Translations under genes and position numbers: made by a program | The notes under the pieces: model-generated | What the model was told of the DNA's origin: nothing | The model's input: only the letters and a program-made list of their open reading frames with translations | Database searches by the model: none | Assembly (NCBI GenBank): GCA_964548905.1 | Contig: CAZJTL010000165.1 | Location: 1-11,914, forward strand | Origin: CAZJTL01 sp964548905 | GTDB taxonomy: Bacteria; Cyanobacteriota; Cyanobacteriia; Cyanobacteriales; Xenococcaceae | DNA: 11,914 nt | Reading direction: 5' to 3' | Part shown: positions 1-6,972 of the stretch, one piece after another | How positions within the stretch are numbered: position 1 is the stretch's first letter | Layout of the letters: every line of letters begins with the position of its first letter

Positions 1-1
1 T

Positions 2-460
2 TTCCATTTTGCCCTAGAAAGCTCTGCTGATGAAGAATTAGCTGCTATGCGAAAAGGCGATAAACTGCTCGAAGCAATTATTGCTCTTTCTCCATTATTA
101 GGCTTATTTGGCACGGTTTTAGGTTTAATTATCGCTCTGCGTGATATCAAAATTAGCGATTTAGGTACTTCTTCTACGGCTGGTGTTACTTTAGGTATCG
201 GTCAGGCTTTAATTTCTACTGCAACAGGATTATTGGTAGCGATTACTAGTTTGGTTTTTTATCGATTATTTCAAGGTTTATGGTCGAATCAGGTCAGAAT
301 TTTTCGTAAAGCAGGTAGTGAAATCGAACTTATTTATCGTCAGCGTTGGACAGAAGGCGAGGAAGATGAACAAGAACGTAAAGTACCTACCAAATTTAGC
401 TTCGAGTCATTCAAGAAAAATCCACCACCTCCGCCACCCGCGCCGAAATCTAGGGGATAG
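2..460 (+). CDS. exbB: ExbB/TolQ/MotA-family proton channel protein, 3' part
   Basis: The reading frame is open from the left edge of the window, so the 5' end is missing; 152 codons are visible. Two hydrophobic segments follow each other: one with the family-typical core LSPLLGLFGTVLGLI, and one around LISTATGLLVAITSLVFY. These match the last two transmembrane helices of ExbB/TolQ/MotA proteins, which form the pentameric inner-membrane channel that uses proton flow to drive an envelope partner, usually TonB. The short cytoplasmic tail ends in a poly-proline stretch (PPPPPP followed by APKSRG). An exbD-type gene follows 62 bp downstream on the same strand, the usual partner arrangement. ExbB is preferred over TolQ or MotA because of that partner, but the energised system cannot be told from this window. 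The family call is firm; the exact name is less so. Confidence 0.85.
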   Translation, partial: FHFALESSADEELAAMRKGDKLLEAIIALSPLLGLFGTVLGLIIALRDIKISDLGTSSTAGVTLGIGQALISTATGLLVAITSLVFYRLFQGLWSNQVRIFRKAGSEIELIYRQRWTEGEEDEQERKVPTKFSFESFKKNPPPPPPAPKSRG

Positions 461-522
461 GAGAGCAGGGGAGAGGGGGGAGCAGAGAGGCTAGGGAAAA
501 AAGTTAAGAGGCAAAAGGTTTA

Positions 523-1203
523 ATGGAAAAAATGAAATCTTATAAAAACAATGCTCGCCAAGGTAAGATCCAAAATGCGATCGCAGCACGCCCGATGAAA
601 TTGCATCAAGATCGAGCTAGTGAGCAAGAAGTACGTATTGAAATTATTCCCTTGATTGATGTTATCTTCTGTGTTTTAACTTTTTTTATTTTGGCAGCAG
701 TTGGTTTATCTCGTCAGCAAGCAATTAGTCTTAATTTACCCAAAGCTAGTACTGGTACTCCTCAAATGCGAGAAATGTTGGTGGTTAGTTTAGACGAAAT
801 CGGTCAAGTTTATGTAGAAAAACAATTAGTGACAAGGACGCAGCTAAATCAAGCGATTAAAAACTATCATCAAAATAACCCCAATGCTTTGATGGTACTT
901 AATGCCTCTAGGAATGCTAGTTATAACGATGTAGTTCAAGTTTTAGATGCCTTACGAGAAGTGGGAGGCAATCGGGTGGCTTTAGCAACTATCCCTGGGG
1001 ATGCTAAAAAATTAGATGATGCTAATCCTAATTTTTCTCCCAATCTCAATCCTAATTCTGAGGTAGGATTACCAAGTGGTTCTTACAATCCCTCCCAACC
1101 TGCTTTACCTTCTACTCCTGGAGCGGGATTGGAACATAATCAATACAACCCTTCTGTGCCAATACTTCCAAGCTTACCAACTCCTACGAATGACACTCCT
1201 TAA
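523..1203 (+). CDS. exbD: ExbD/TolR-family biopolymer transport protein
   Basis: 226 residues. A short basic cytoplasmic N-terminus (about 1-40) leads to one transmembrane helix (about 43-62) beginning IIPLIDVIFCVLTFF; Asp46 sits at the position of the protonatable aspartate of ExbD/TolR. The periplasmic domain (about 65-160) follows the family pattern, with LNLPKAS just after the membrane and a DVVQVLDALREVG segment near its end. Residues about 165-226 are a low-complexity Asn/Pro/Ser tail not typical of short ExbD proteins; it contains two related units, YNPSQPALPSTP (188-199) and YNPSVPILPSLP (208-219). It pairs with the upstream exbB to form the proton-driven motor. The start at 523 has purine-rich AAGAGG and AAAGG upstream; Met4 at 532 is an alternative. 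Confidence 0.88.
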   Translation: MEKMKSYKNNARQGKIQNAIAARPMKLHQDRASEQEVRIEIIPLIDVIFCVLTFFILAAVGLSRQQAISLNLPKASTGTPQMREMLVVSLDEIGQVYVEKQLVTRTQLNQAIKNYHQNNPNALMVLNASRNASYNDVVQVLDALREVGGNRVALATIPGDAKKLDDANPNFSPNLNPNSEVGLPSGSYNPSQPALPSTPGAGLEHNQYNPSVPILPSLPTPTNDTP

Positions 1204-1257
1204 AATAGGGGACAGATTAATGGGAAAATAGGGAAATGGGGAAATAGGGAGATACTA

Positions 1258-1285
1258 ATGAACCATGAACCATGAACCATGAACT
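1258..1285. repeat. heptamer tandem repeat (ATGAACC)x4
   Basis: Four 7-bp units in perfect register lie between exbD and the next gene; the last unit has T instead of C at its end. The preceding 40 bp are G-rich and semi-repetitive (blocks such as AATAGGGA and AATGGGGA). The arrangement resembles the short tandemly repeated repetitive (STRR) heptamers known from cyanobacterial intergenic DNA. Confidence 0.85.
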
Positions 1286-1300
1286 ATTAACAATAATGTA

Positions 1301-1981
1301 ATGTCCAATTTAGAAACACTGATTCATGAAATTCAACAAGAAGCACAAAGGACAGTTTTTCCAATTGATATACCAGTGTACCAATCAGCAGGGTTAGAAC
1401 CTACCGAACCAGTTTTATATGCTGGTAATCTGAACAGTAAGCTTTGCTTTTTTGGTCGCGATTTGGGAAAAGATGAAGTTTATGCCCGTCAACCTTTAAT
1501 TGGTGCTGCTGGTAAATTAGTGCGTCAGGGTTTTTTTTGGGCAATTAATCAGCGAGAAGCTAGAGGACAAAAAGAATTACAAACAGTATGCGATCGCCTG
1601 TTGCTTACTAATACTGTTCCCTATAAACCACCAGGCAATAAAGCTTATGAAGAAGAAGTAAAAGCTAGATTTCGTCCCTATGTTGAACGTTTATTAGTGC
1701 TTCATTGGCAAGGAAATCAAATTATTACTCTAGGTAATGAAGCTTTTCATTGGTACGAACCCTATGGCAATAAGGGAGAATTAAAACAGTTTTTTAAGCA
1801 GGGAGACGATCGCTATATCAAGAGCTTAAAAGTTACTTTAACCGCGATCGACGATGCAGGCGCGAAACATCAAAAACAAATCACTTTAATGCCTCTACCC
1901 CATCCTTCACCTTTAAATAAAAAATATTATCCTCTGTTTCCCCAAATGCTACAACAGAGACTTAAAGAAATTGAGTTTTAG
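1301..1981 (+). CDS. uracil-DNA glycosylase superfamily protein
   Basis: 226 residues. Three regions match the UDG fold in order: an N-terminal active-site-like loop FFGRDLGKDEVYARQPLIG followed by AAGKLV (50-74), which parallels the GxxxG...PFVGxAG motif of family 4; LLTNTVPYKPPGNKAY (101-116), which parallels the TNxxxCRPPxNR segment; and LPHPSPLNKKYY (199-210), the HPS motif of the DNA-intercalating loop. Only two cysteines (49 and 97) are present, so the four-cysteine iron-sulphur cluster of classical family 4 and 5 enzymes cannot form. The acid of the usual GE(A)PG motif is replaced by Arg-Asp, so glycosylase activity is likely but not proven. No good ribosome binding site precedes the ATG, and a heptamer repeat block lies just upstream. 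Confidence 0.75.
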   Translation: MSNLETLIHEIQQEAQRTVFPIDIPVYQSAGLEPTEPVLYAGNLNSKLCFFGRDLGKDEVYARQPLIGAAGKLVRQGFFWAINQREARGQKELQTVCDRLLLTNTVPYKPPGNKAYEEEVKARFRPYVERLLVLHWQGNQIITLGNEAFHWYEPYGNKGELKQFFKQGDDRYIKSLKVTLTAIDDAGAKHQKQITLMPLPHPSPLNKKYYPLFPQMLQQRLKEIEF

Positions 1982-1985
1982 TTGT

Positions 1986-2027
1986 GTTAGTTGTTAGTTG
2001 TTAGTTGTTTGTTCATTGTTCATTGTT
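1986..2027. repeat. heptamer tandem repeat, GTTAGTT / CATTGTT family, 6 units
   Basis: Six 7-bp units in one register: three GTTAGTT, one GTTTGTT, two CATTGTT. It starts five bases after the stop codon of the glycosylase-like gene. This is the first of five repeat patches in the 406-bp gap 1982-2387, which contains no convincing gene. Confidence 0.85.
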
Positions 2028-2065
2028 GATTGAAAGAAGGCAGGAGGCAGAATTAAGTCATAAGT

Positions 2066-2112
2066 CTTAAGTCATAAGTCTTAAGTTGTTTACTTATAAC
2101 TTATGACTTATA
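2066..2112. repeat. inverted repeat with 20-nt arms
   Basis: The left arm 2066-2085 and right arm 2093-2112 are complementary at 16 of 20 positions, including an uninterrupted 12-bp stretch (TAAGTCATAAGT), around a 7-nt loop. The left arm is itself part of a direct repeat: TTAAGTCATAAGTC occurs from 2053 and again from 2067. It lies between a rightward and a leftward gene, so a bidirectional transcription-stop role is possible, but it is AT-rich without a flanking T-run and may simply be a repeat-derived cruciform. Confidence 0.6.
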
Positions 2113-2154
2113 ATACCATTTCTCAAAAGTAACAAGAGACTTAGTAGAAGGTAA

Positions 2155-2182
2155 GGCAACAGGCAACAGGCAACAGGCAACA
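2155..2182. repeat. heptamer tandem repeat (GGCAACA)x4
   Basis: Four perfect 7-bp copies in register within the non-coding gap 1982-2387. The unit sequence is unrelated to those of the neighbouring arrays, although the period is the same. Confidence 0.88.
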
Positions 2183-2300
2183 GATTAATTAAGGGTTTAC
2201 AAGTTTTTTCCTATTAAGAAATAATTTGCTCATGTATCTAGCTAGTTTCGAGAATTGGTATAACTTGTTTTAAGGAGGCAGGAGGAAACAGCCGTTGTTA

Positions 2301-2328
2301 ACTCATTACTCATTACTCATTACTCATT
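2301..2328. repeat. heptamer tandem repeat (ACTCATT)x4
   Basis: Four perfect 7-bp copies followed by a partial copy, in the gap downstream of nblS. The sequence between the arrays (2183-2300) is AT-rich with a short GGAGGCAGGAGG patch; no gene is seen there. Confidence 0.88.
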
Positions 2329-2360
2329 ACTTCTCCCCGTCCCCTTGTCTCCCCCTCTCC

Positions 2361-2387
2361 CCCTAACCCCTAACCCCTAACCCCTGG
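2361..2387. repeat. heptamer tandem repeat (CCCTAAC)x3 at the nblS stop
   Basis: Three perfect copies of CCCTAAC plus a partial fourth run directly into the stop codon of nblS (2388-2390), preceded by a C/T-rich stretch. The unit resembles a eukaryotic telomere repeat only by chance of composition; the 7-bp period fits the other arrays in this gap. Confidence 0.85.
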
Positions 2388-4409
2388 TTAAGCCACCGAT
2401 ACTTTAGCCTCAGATAAACTAGGCTCTTCTTGAAACACGATCAGATCGAACCAGAAGGTAGTACCAACACCAACTTCACTAATAATATAAATTCGACTAT
2501 TATGTTTTTCAATGATATTTTTGACGATCGAAAGTCCTAATCCAGTACCTTCGAGAGTGTGAACTCGATTTTCAACTCGGAAAAAGCGATCGAAAATAGA
2601 ATCTCGATCTTCTGAGGCAATGCCAATACCTGTATCAGCTATTTCTACTCTAACAATAGGTTGTTGTTCGTAGGCAGGAATTAAGGATTTAGCCCGATAA
2701 GCGCGAATAGCTACCCTTCCACCAGCATTGGTAAATTTCAGTGCATTGCCAACTAAATTGGTTAAAACTTGCAATAACAAGTCGTAGTGGCCTAAAATTG
2801 GTGGTAAATTTGGCTCAACTTCTTGAATTAATTCAATATTTTTATCCTTAGCGTTGAGCTTGTAGGTTCGCAACGTTTGTTCGATCGGTTGAATAATATC
2901 TACAGCGCTAAAATTGTAGGCGCGAGAAGATTCTAATCTGGATAAATCCAGTACGTCATTAACCAAACGAGTCAGGCGATCGGTTTCGTGGTTAGCTGTT
3001 TCTAAAAATTCTCGGCGTTGATGATCGCTTAGATCTTCGCCGTACTCAAACAAAGTTTCGATAAAGGATTTGATATTAAATAACGGCGTTCTCAGTTCGT
3101 GAGAAACATTACTGATAAACTGACTTTTTGCTTCATTGAGTTCGACTTCACGAGTGATATCTTGAACCGTCATGGCAATACCCCTAACGTTTTCTCGATC
3201 GCGATCGAATACTTGAGTTAAGAGGATGCGGACTGTACGCCTAATTGGATGCTCGATCGTAATCCTAAATTCGCCTCGATCGGGAGAATCTCCATGATGA
3301 TGTAAACCATCGCTTAAAGATAAATCTGGTGGCGCTGTTTCTGTTGTTTCAGAACTAGTTTCCTGACATTTAAAACCCTTTCCTGTTGCAATTTGGTAGA
3401 GAGGTTTGGTCAGTTTAGTGGTTAATTCTGAAGGTAAACAATGAAGAACATTTTGACCGATTAAATCTTTCCCATTCCAATTAAATATTTGTCTGGCTGT
3501 GGGATTGACTAAAATTACCTGGAGATTAGTATCAATTAAAACCGCACCATCAGCGATAGTTGAAACTAGAGTTTCTAATTTGGCTTTTTCGGAAGTTATT
3601 TCTTCAATATTTTGCTCTTCATATCTTTCTAACCTTTCTGCCATTTCATTAAAACTCAGAATCAACTCGCCTAATTCTCCTTTCAAAGGCAGATCGATAC
3701 GTTGTTTAAAGTTTTTGGCAGCAATATTTTTTACTCCTACTAAAAGAGCTTTAATCGGTTTGGTAATCATCAAGGCATTAAATACCGCCCCCAAAATTAC
3801 CATAGCCCAAATTGCCACAAATACAGCAATAGTGACATCTCTGGTTAAATTAGAGGAAGTTACCCCCCTAGGGTTGGGATTGATGCCGATCGCCAAAACT
3901 CCCAGATATGCTCCTTCATGACGGAGGGAAACAAACACGTCTGTAACTTGTCCTTCAGGGGTGAGGTGTTGTCTTACCAATGGTAGTTCGGAAGTTTGAG
4001 CATAATCATCTGGTAGTTCAATTTTGCGCTTAATGGTGAGCGAGTTTTGTACTTCAGCCGCAGAATAGGGAATACCAAAAAAAATCTCGCCATCTTCGTC
4101 GGCATAAAGCAAATAACGAACACTAGAAGTACTCTGGAAAAAGCGACCTGAAAATCGAGCTAATTCTGTTAAATTATTCTCAGCAATAGTAGGTGCAGCA
4201 TTAGTTGCCAAAAGTAAGGCTAAATCGCTACCAAAACGAGTATCATTAACCCGAGCATCTTGTTGAATCGTATTAACCGCCCAAAAAGTCAGACCGCTCA
4301 TTAACAGAGAAACTACCAGGGTAGCAGCAGCCATTAATTTGGTTTGGAGAGTAAATTCTGACCACCAATGAGCAAGTATATCTCGGATTTTATAGATAAG
4401 AGCTAACAA
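2388..4409 (-). CDS. nblS: sensor histidine kinase NblS (Hik33/DspA)
   Basis: 673 residues, close to the family's usual length. Order: transmembrane helix 1 (about 25-47), extracytoplasmic sensor region (48-190), helix 2 (about 191-214), HAMP linker (215-267), PAS domain (about 275-420), HisKA with the phosphorylated His437 in SNVSHELRTP, and HATPase with N-box NLVGNALKF (551-559), DTGIGI (592-597) and GTGLGLSI (621-628). In cyanobacteria this kinase responds to high light, cold and nutrient stress and signals to the OmpR-type regulators RpaB and SrrA. Residues about 349-379 inside the PAS region form a Ser/Thr/acidic and His-rich insert. No in-frame ATG precedes the domain: the start shown is TTG, since a stop lies 7 codons upstream. 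The 154-bp gap to purD contains TATAAT on the minus strand (4466-4461) without a clear -35, so a separate promoter is possible. I found no convincing HLR1 motif there. Confidence 0.93.
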   Translation of the reverse strand: MLALIYKIRDILAHWWSEFTLQTKLMAAATLVVSLLMSGLTFWAVNTIQQDARVNDTRFGSDLALLLATNAAPTIAENNLTELARFSGRFFQSTSSVRYLLYADEDGEIFFGIPYSAAEVQNSLTIKRKIELPDDYAQTSELPLVRQHLTPEGQVTDVFVSLRHEGAYLGVLAIGINPNPRGVTSSNLTRDVTIAVFVAIWAMVILGAVFNALMITKPIKALLVGVKNIAAKNFKQRIDLPLKGELGELILSFNEMAERLERYEEQNIEEITSEKAKLETLVSTIADGAVLIDTNLQVILVNPTARQIFNWNGKDLIGQNVLHCLPSELTTKLTKPLYQIATGKGFKCQETSSETTETAPPDLSLSDGLHHHGDSPDRGEFRITIEHPIRRTVRILLTQVFDRDRENVRGIAMTVQDITREVELNEAKSQFISNVSHELRTPLFNIKSFIETLFEYGEDLSDHQRREFLETANHETDRLTRLVNDVLDLSRLESSRAYNFSAVDIIQPIEQTLRTYKLNAKDKNIELIQEVEPNLPPILGHYDLLLQVLTNLVGNALKFTNAGGRVAIRAYRAKSLIPAYEQQPIVRVEIADTGIGIASEDRDSIFDRFFRVENRVHTLEGTGLGLSIVKNIIEKHNSRIYIISEVGVGTTFWFDLIVFQEEPSLSEAKVSVA

Positions 4410-4563
4410 GGGAAACTCACACTGATACTAAATTCGTTTTTTTGCCTGTAATCGTTATAAATTATAGTTGAAAATTACTCCTCCAGGTTTTCCATCGTAA
4501 TTAAACACTGCTGCCTACCAAGGCGAGGTTGTAGATGTTTATATTTTAATCTTGATTTTTTAT

Positions 4564-5829
4564 TTAATGGCGATCGCGAACCCTGTAACCGATATCGCGG
4601 CGATAATAGATACCATCAAATTGAATCTCTTTAATGGCACGATAAACGCGATCGCTAGCTGTGATAAAACGATCGCCTACTGCTGTCACTCCCAACACTC
4701 GTCCGCCATCGGTGACAATTTGCTGCTGTTGCAGTTTAGTGCCAGCATGAAAGACAATTGCTCCTTCTGCTTCGGCGCGATCGATCCCTGCGATCGCCTT
4801 ACCTTTTTCGTAAGCACCTGGATAACCTCCCGCCGCCGCTACTACACAAATAGAACTGCCATTTTTCCAATTAATTGTTTGTTGGGCTAATTTTTGTTGG
4901 GTGCAGGCTAATAAAATTTCGTCTAAAGGAGTTGCTAGCAGAGGTAAAATCGCTTGGGTTTCAGGATCGCCAAAACGACAATTGTATTCTAGTATTTTGG
5001 GTTCTCCTGCTGGAGTAATCATCAAACCTGCATACAAAATACCTCGATAATCAATCCCTCTTTTCTGTAAAGCTGCTAGGGTAGGTTGAAGTATCTCGGT
5101 TTCGATGCGCTGCATTAATTGAGGCGTGGCGATCGGTGCGGGTGCATAAACGCCCATACCTCCTGTATTATTACCTGTATCTCCTTCCCCAATCCTTTTG
5201 TGATCTTGGGCTGGTAGTAAGGGACAGATCGTAATCCCATCGGTTAAAGCGAGAACGGAAACTTCTTCCCCTGCTAAAAATTCTTCAACAACTAGAGTTT
5301 TAAAACCACTATTAAATAAATCGGCGATCGCAGCTTGTGCTTCTTCGATGGTACTAGCTACAATTACACCTTTACCAGCCGCCAAACCATCCGCTTTGAC
5401 GACGATCGGCGCACCTTGTTGACTAACATAGTCTTGAGCAGATTCAGCATCAGTAAAAGTCTGAGATTTGGCAGTAGGAACACCAGCTTCTTCCATCAAA
5501 GCTTTTGCCCAAGATTTACTTGCTTCGATCTGTGCGCCAATTTTGGTTGGTCCAAAAACAGCTATATTTTGTTGCTGTAAATAATCGACAATTCCTAACG
5601 ACAAGGGTAGTTCTGGGCCAACTACTACTAAATTTATCTCATTTTCTCTGACAGTTCCTGCAATTCCCTCAAAATCATCTACTGCTAGAGACACATTCTG
5701 ACAATTTGCCATAGTTGCCGTACCGCCATTCCCAGGAACGCACCAAACTCTTTCTATGTTTGGAGACTGCAGCAGCGTCCAAGCTAAAGCGTGTTCTCTT
5801 CCTCCGTTACCAACTACTAAGACTTTCAC
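4564..5829 (-). CDS. purD: phosphoribosylamine-glycine ligase (GAR synthetase)
   Basis: 421 residues, full length for the family. The enzyme joins glycine to 5-phosphoribosylamine using ATP, the second step of de novo purine synthesis, in the cytoplasm. Visible motifs: N-terminal VVGNGGREHAL (5-15), ATP-grasp loop VVKADGLAAGKGV (143-155), NTGGMGVYAP (221-230) and the PurD signature EYNCRFGDPETQ (281-292). The start codon is GTG at 5829, placed immediately before the conserved N-terminus; a GGGAG lies about 13 bases further upstream. Four HIP1 octamers lie within the gene, as expected for old chromosomal DNA. It is transcribed away from the methyltransferase gene, with which it shares a 201-bp divergent region that contains a C-box (5886-5896). 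Confidence 0.96.
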   Translation of the reverse strand: MKVLVVGNGGREHALAWTLLQSPNIERVWCVPGNGGTATMANCQNVSLAVDDFEGIAGTVRENEINLVVVGPELPLSLGIVDYLQQQNIAVFGPTKIGAQIEASKSWAKALMEEAGVPTAKSQTFTDAESAQDYVSQQGAPIVVKADGLAAGKGVIVASTIEEAQAAIADLFNSGFKTLVVEEFLAGEEVSVLALTDGITICPLLPAQDHKRIGEGDTGNNTGGMGVYAPAPIATPQLMQRIETEILQPTLAALQKRGIDYRGILYAGLMITPAGEPKILEYNCRFGDPETQAILPLLATPLDEILLACTQQKLAQQTINWKNGSSICVVAAAGGYPGAYEKGKAIAGIDRAEAEGAIVFHAGTKLQQQQIVTDGGRVLGVTAVGDRFITASDRVYRAIKEIQFDGIYYRRDIGYRVRDRH

Positions 5830-5883
5830 GTTAGTTTAATACTCCCAAAAATTACACTTAGCTCGACTTTATCATTTAATGGG

Positions 5884-5912
5884 TTGACTGATAGTCACAA
5901 ATACGGTAAATT
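5884..5912 (+). promoter_or_regulatory. putative methyltransferase promoter with a C-box over the -35
   Basis: TTGACT (5884-5889), a 17-bp spacer and TAAATT (5907-5912) form a plausible sigma-70 promoter reading towards the methyltransferase. The palindrome GACTGATAGTC (5886-5896) overlaps the -35 hexamer and shares 12 of 13 bases, over 5886-5898, with the box at 8078-8090 next to the controller gene. The box is clearly visible; the promoter and repression by C are inferences from other C-regulated systems. It implies a leader of about 110 nt. Confidence 0.55.
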
Positions 5913-6030
5913 TTTAACGTACTAATGTACTAAAAACGACAACAAAAAATTTATTATGAAATTTGAGTAAATCTACAGCATTATTGTGGTTCACTTGTGT
6001 TTGTTTTTCTAAAAAGAAAAAGATTAAGGA

Positions 6031-6969
6031 ATGCAAAAAAATCCTAGAAAACTAACGAATTCCCCTTTTCGCTATCCAGGAGGCAAATTTTATGCGCGAA
6101 AGCTTATTTTAAAAGCTATTCCCGAACACGCTGGATATTGTGAACCTTTCGCAGGTGGAGCATCAATCTTTTTTGCTAAGAAAAATGTAAAACACACAAT
6201 TTTAAACGATAAAGACGACGAGCTAATCAACTGTTATCTTCAAATTAGAGATAATGTAGAAAAGCTTATCTCCCTGCTAGATGGTATTCCTGCTACTAAA
6301 GAATTGCACTCTTATTATAAGAATGAATTTAACCCTTCTAACGATTTAGAACGAGCTATGCGATGGTTTTATTTAAATAGAACTTCTTATTCTGGGATTA
6401 TGAAACTTCAGAATTGCTACTGGGGTTATGGTGATAAATACTCTATGAGACCTGAAAATTGGCCTTCTCATTTGAGAACCACATCAGAAAGATTAAAAAA
6501 TACTGATATATACTGTTTAGATTTTGAAGATTTAATTAATCAACTTCCAAATGGATATTTCTTATTTATAGATCCTCCATACTTTAATGCAGATCAAAAT
6601 AAATTTTATACTTGCTCTTTTACTAAAGAAGATCATGAAAGACTTTGTAAAGTCTTAAAAAATAATCAATATAGATTTCAATTTCTTATTACTTATGATA
6701 ACAGTCCTGAAGTGAGAAAAATGTATGATTGGTGCGTTTCTATTCAGGATAATGAATGGAATTATACGATTAATCGCACTGACGATCAGAAACAAAAGCG
6801 TAAACTTGCAGATGGATACCAAAGTGAAAGATACAAGGGTAAAGAAATCTTTATTACTAATTATGAAATCGAATCAGTAATTGGAGTAAAACCACTTGTA
6901 CTTGGTGAACCAAACTCTGAGAACAATAAAGTAATTCAATTGAATTTATTTGATGTTGTAACTGTATGA
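6031..6969 (+). CDS. D12-class DNA adenine-N6 methyltransferase (Type II modification)
   Basis: 312 residues. Motifs occur in the order of alpha-class adenine methyltransferases: motif X PFRYPGGK (12-19), the S-adenosylmethionine-binding motif I YCEPFAGGAS (36-45), a variable target-recognition region (about 60-170), and catalytic DPPY (181-184). It should methylate adenine N6 at the recognition site of the convergent endonuclease gene, protecting host DNA; the site cannot be read from the sequence. The C-terminus carries QLNLF (303-307), which matches the bacterial beta-sliding-clamp binding pentapeptide. The start is fixed: an in-frame TAA lies two codons upstream and motif X begins at residue 12. 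AAGGA abuts the ATG, unusually close for a Shine-Dalgarno. The gene is AT-rich with no complete HIP1 octamer, and ends 3 bp from the stop of the convergent endonuclease gene. Confidence 0.92.
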   Translation: MQKNPRKLTNSPFRYPGGKFYARKLILKAIPEHAGYCEPFAGGASIFFAKKNVKHTILNDKDDELINCYLQIRDNVEKLISLLDGIPATKELHSYYKNEFNPSNDLERAMRWFYLNRTSYSGIMKLQNCYWGYGDKYSMRPENWPSHLRTTSERLKNTDIYCLDFEDLINQLPNGYFLFIDPPYFNADQNKFYTCSFTKEDHERLCKVLKNNQYRFQFLITYDNSPEVRKMYDWCVSIQDNEWNYTINRTDDQKQKRKLADGYQSERYKGKEIFITNYEIESVIGVKPLVLGEPNSENNKVIQLNLFDVVTV

Positions 6970-6972
6970 TTT

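Noticed and set aside
460..522. G-rich stretch between exbB and exbD as a G-quadruplex or regulatory RNA
   Set aside because: G-runs are irregular and the sequence resembles the dispersed GGGAGCA-type repeat; no structure is supported.
1258..2387. Heptamer arrays as a CRISPR array
   Set aside because: Units are 7 bp and directly adjacent, without unique spacers of CRISPR length.
2361..2387. CCCTAAC units as a telomere
   Set aside because: Only three copies inside a bacterial chromosome segment, next to other unrelated heptamers.
3499..3921. 140-codon open frame on the plus strand opposite nblS
   Set aside because: It lies entirely within the clearly coding nblS gene on the other strand and shows no recognisable domain.
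4441..4470. Possible HLR1 (RpaB) site upstream of nblS
   Set aside because: The best match on the minus strand, around GATTACAGG, lacks the second direct repeat and has several mismatches.
4552..4890. 112-codon open frame on the plus strand opposite the purD 3' end
   Set aside because: Antisense to conserved purD codons; composition follows purD in reverse and no domain is visible.
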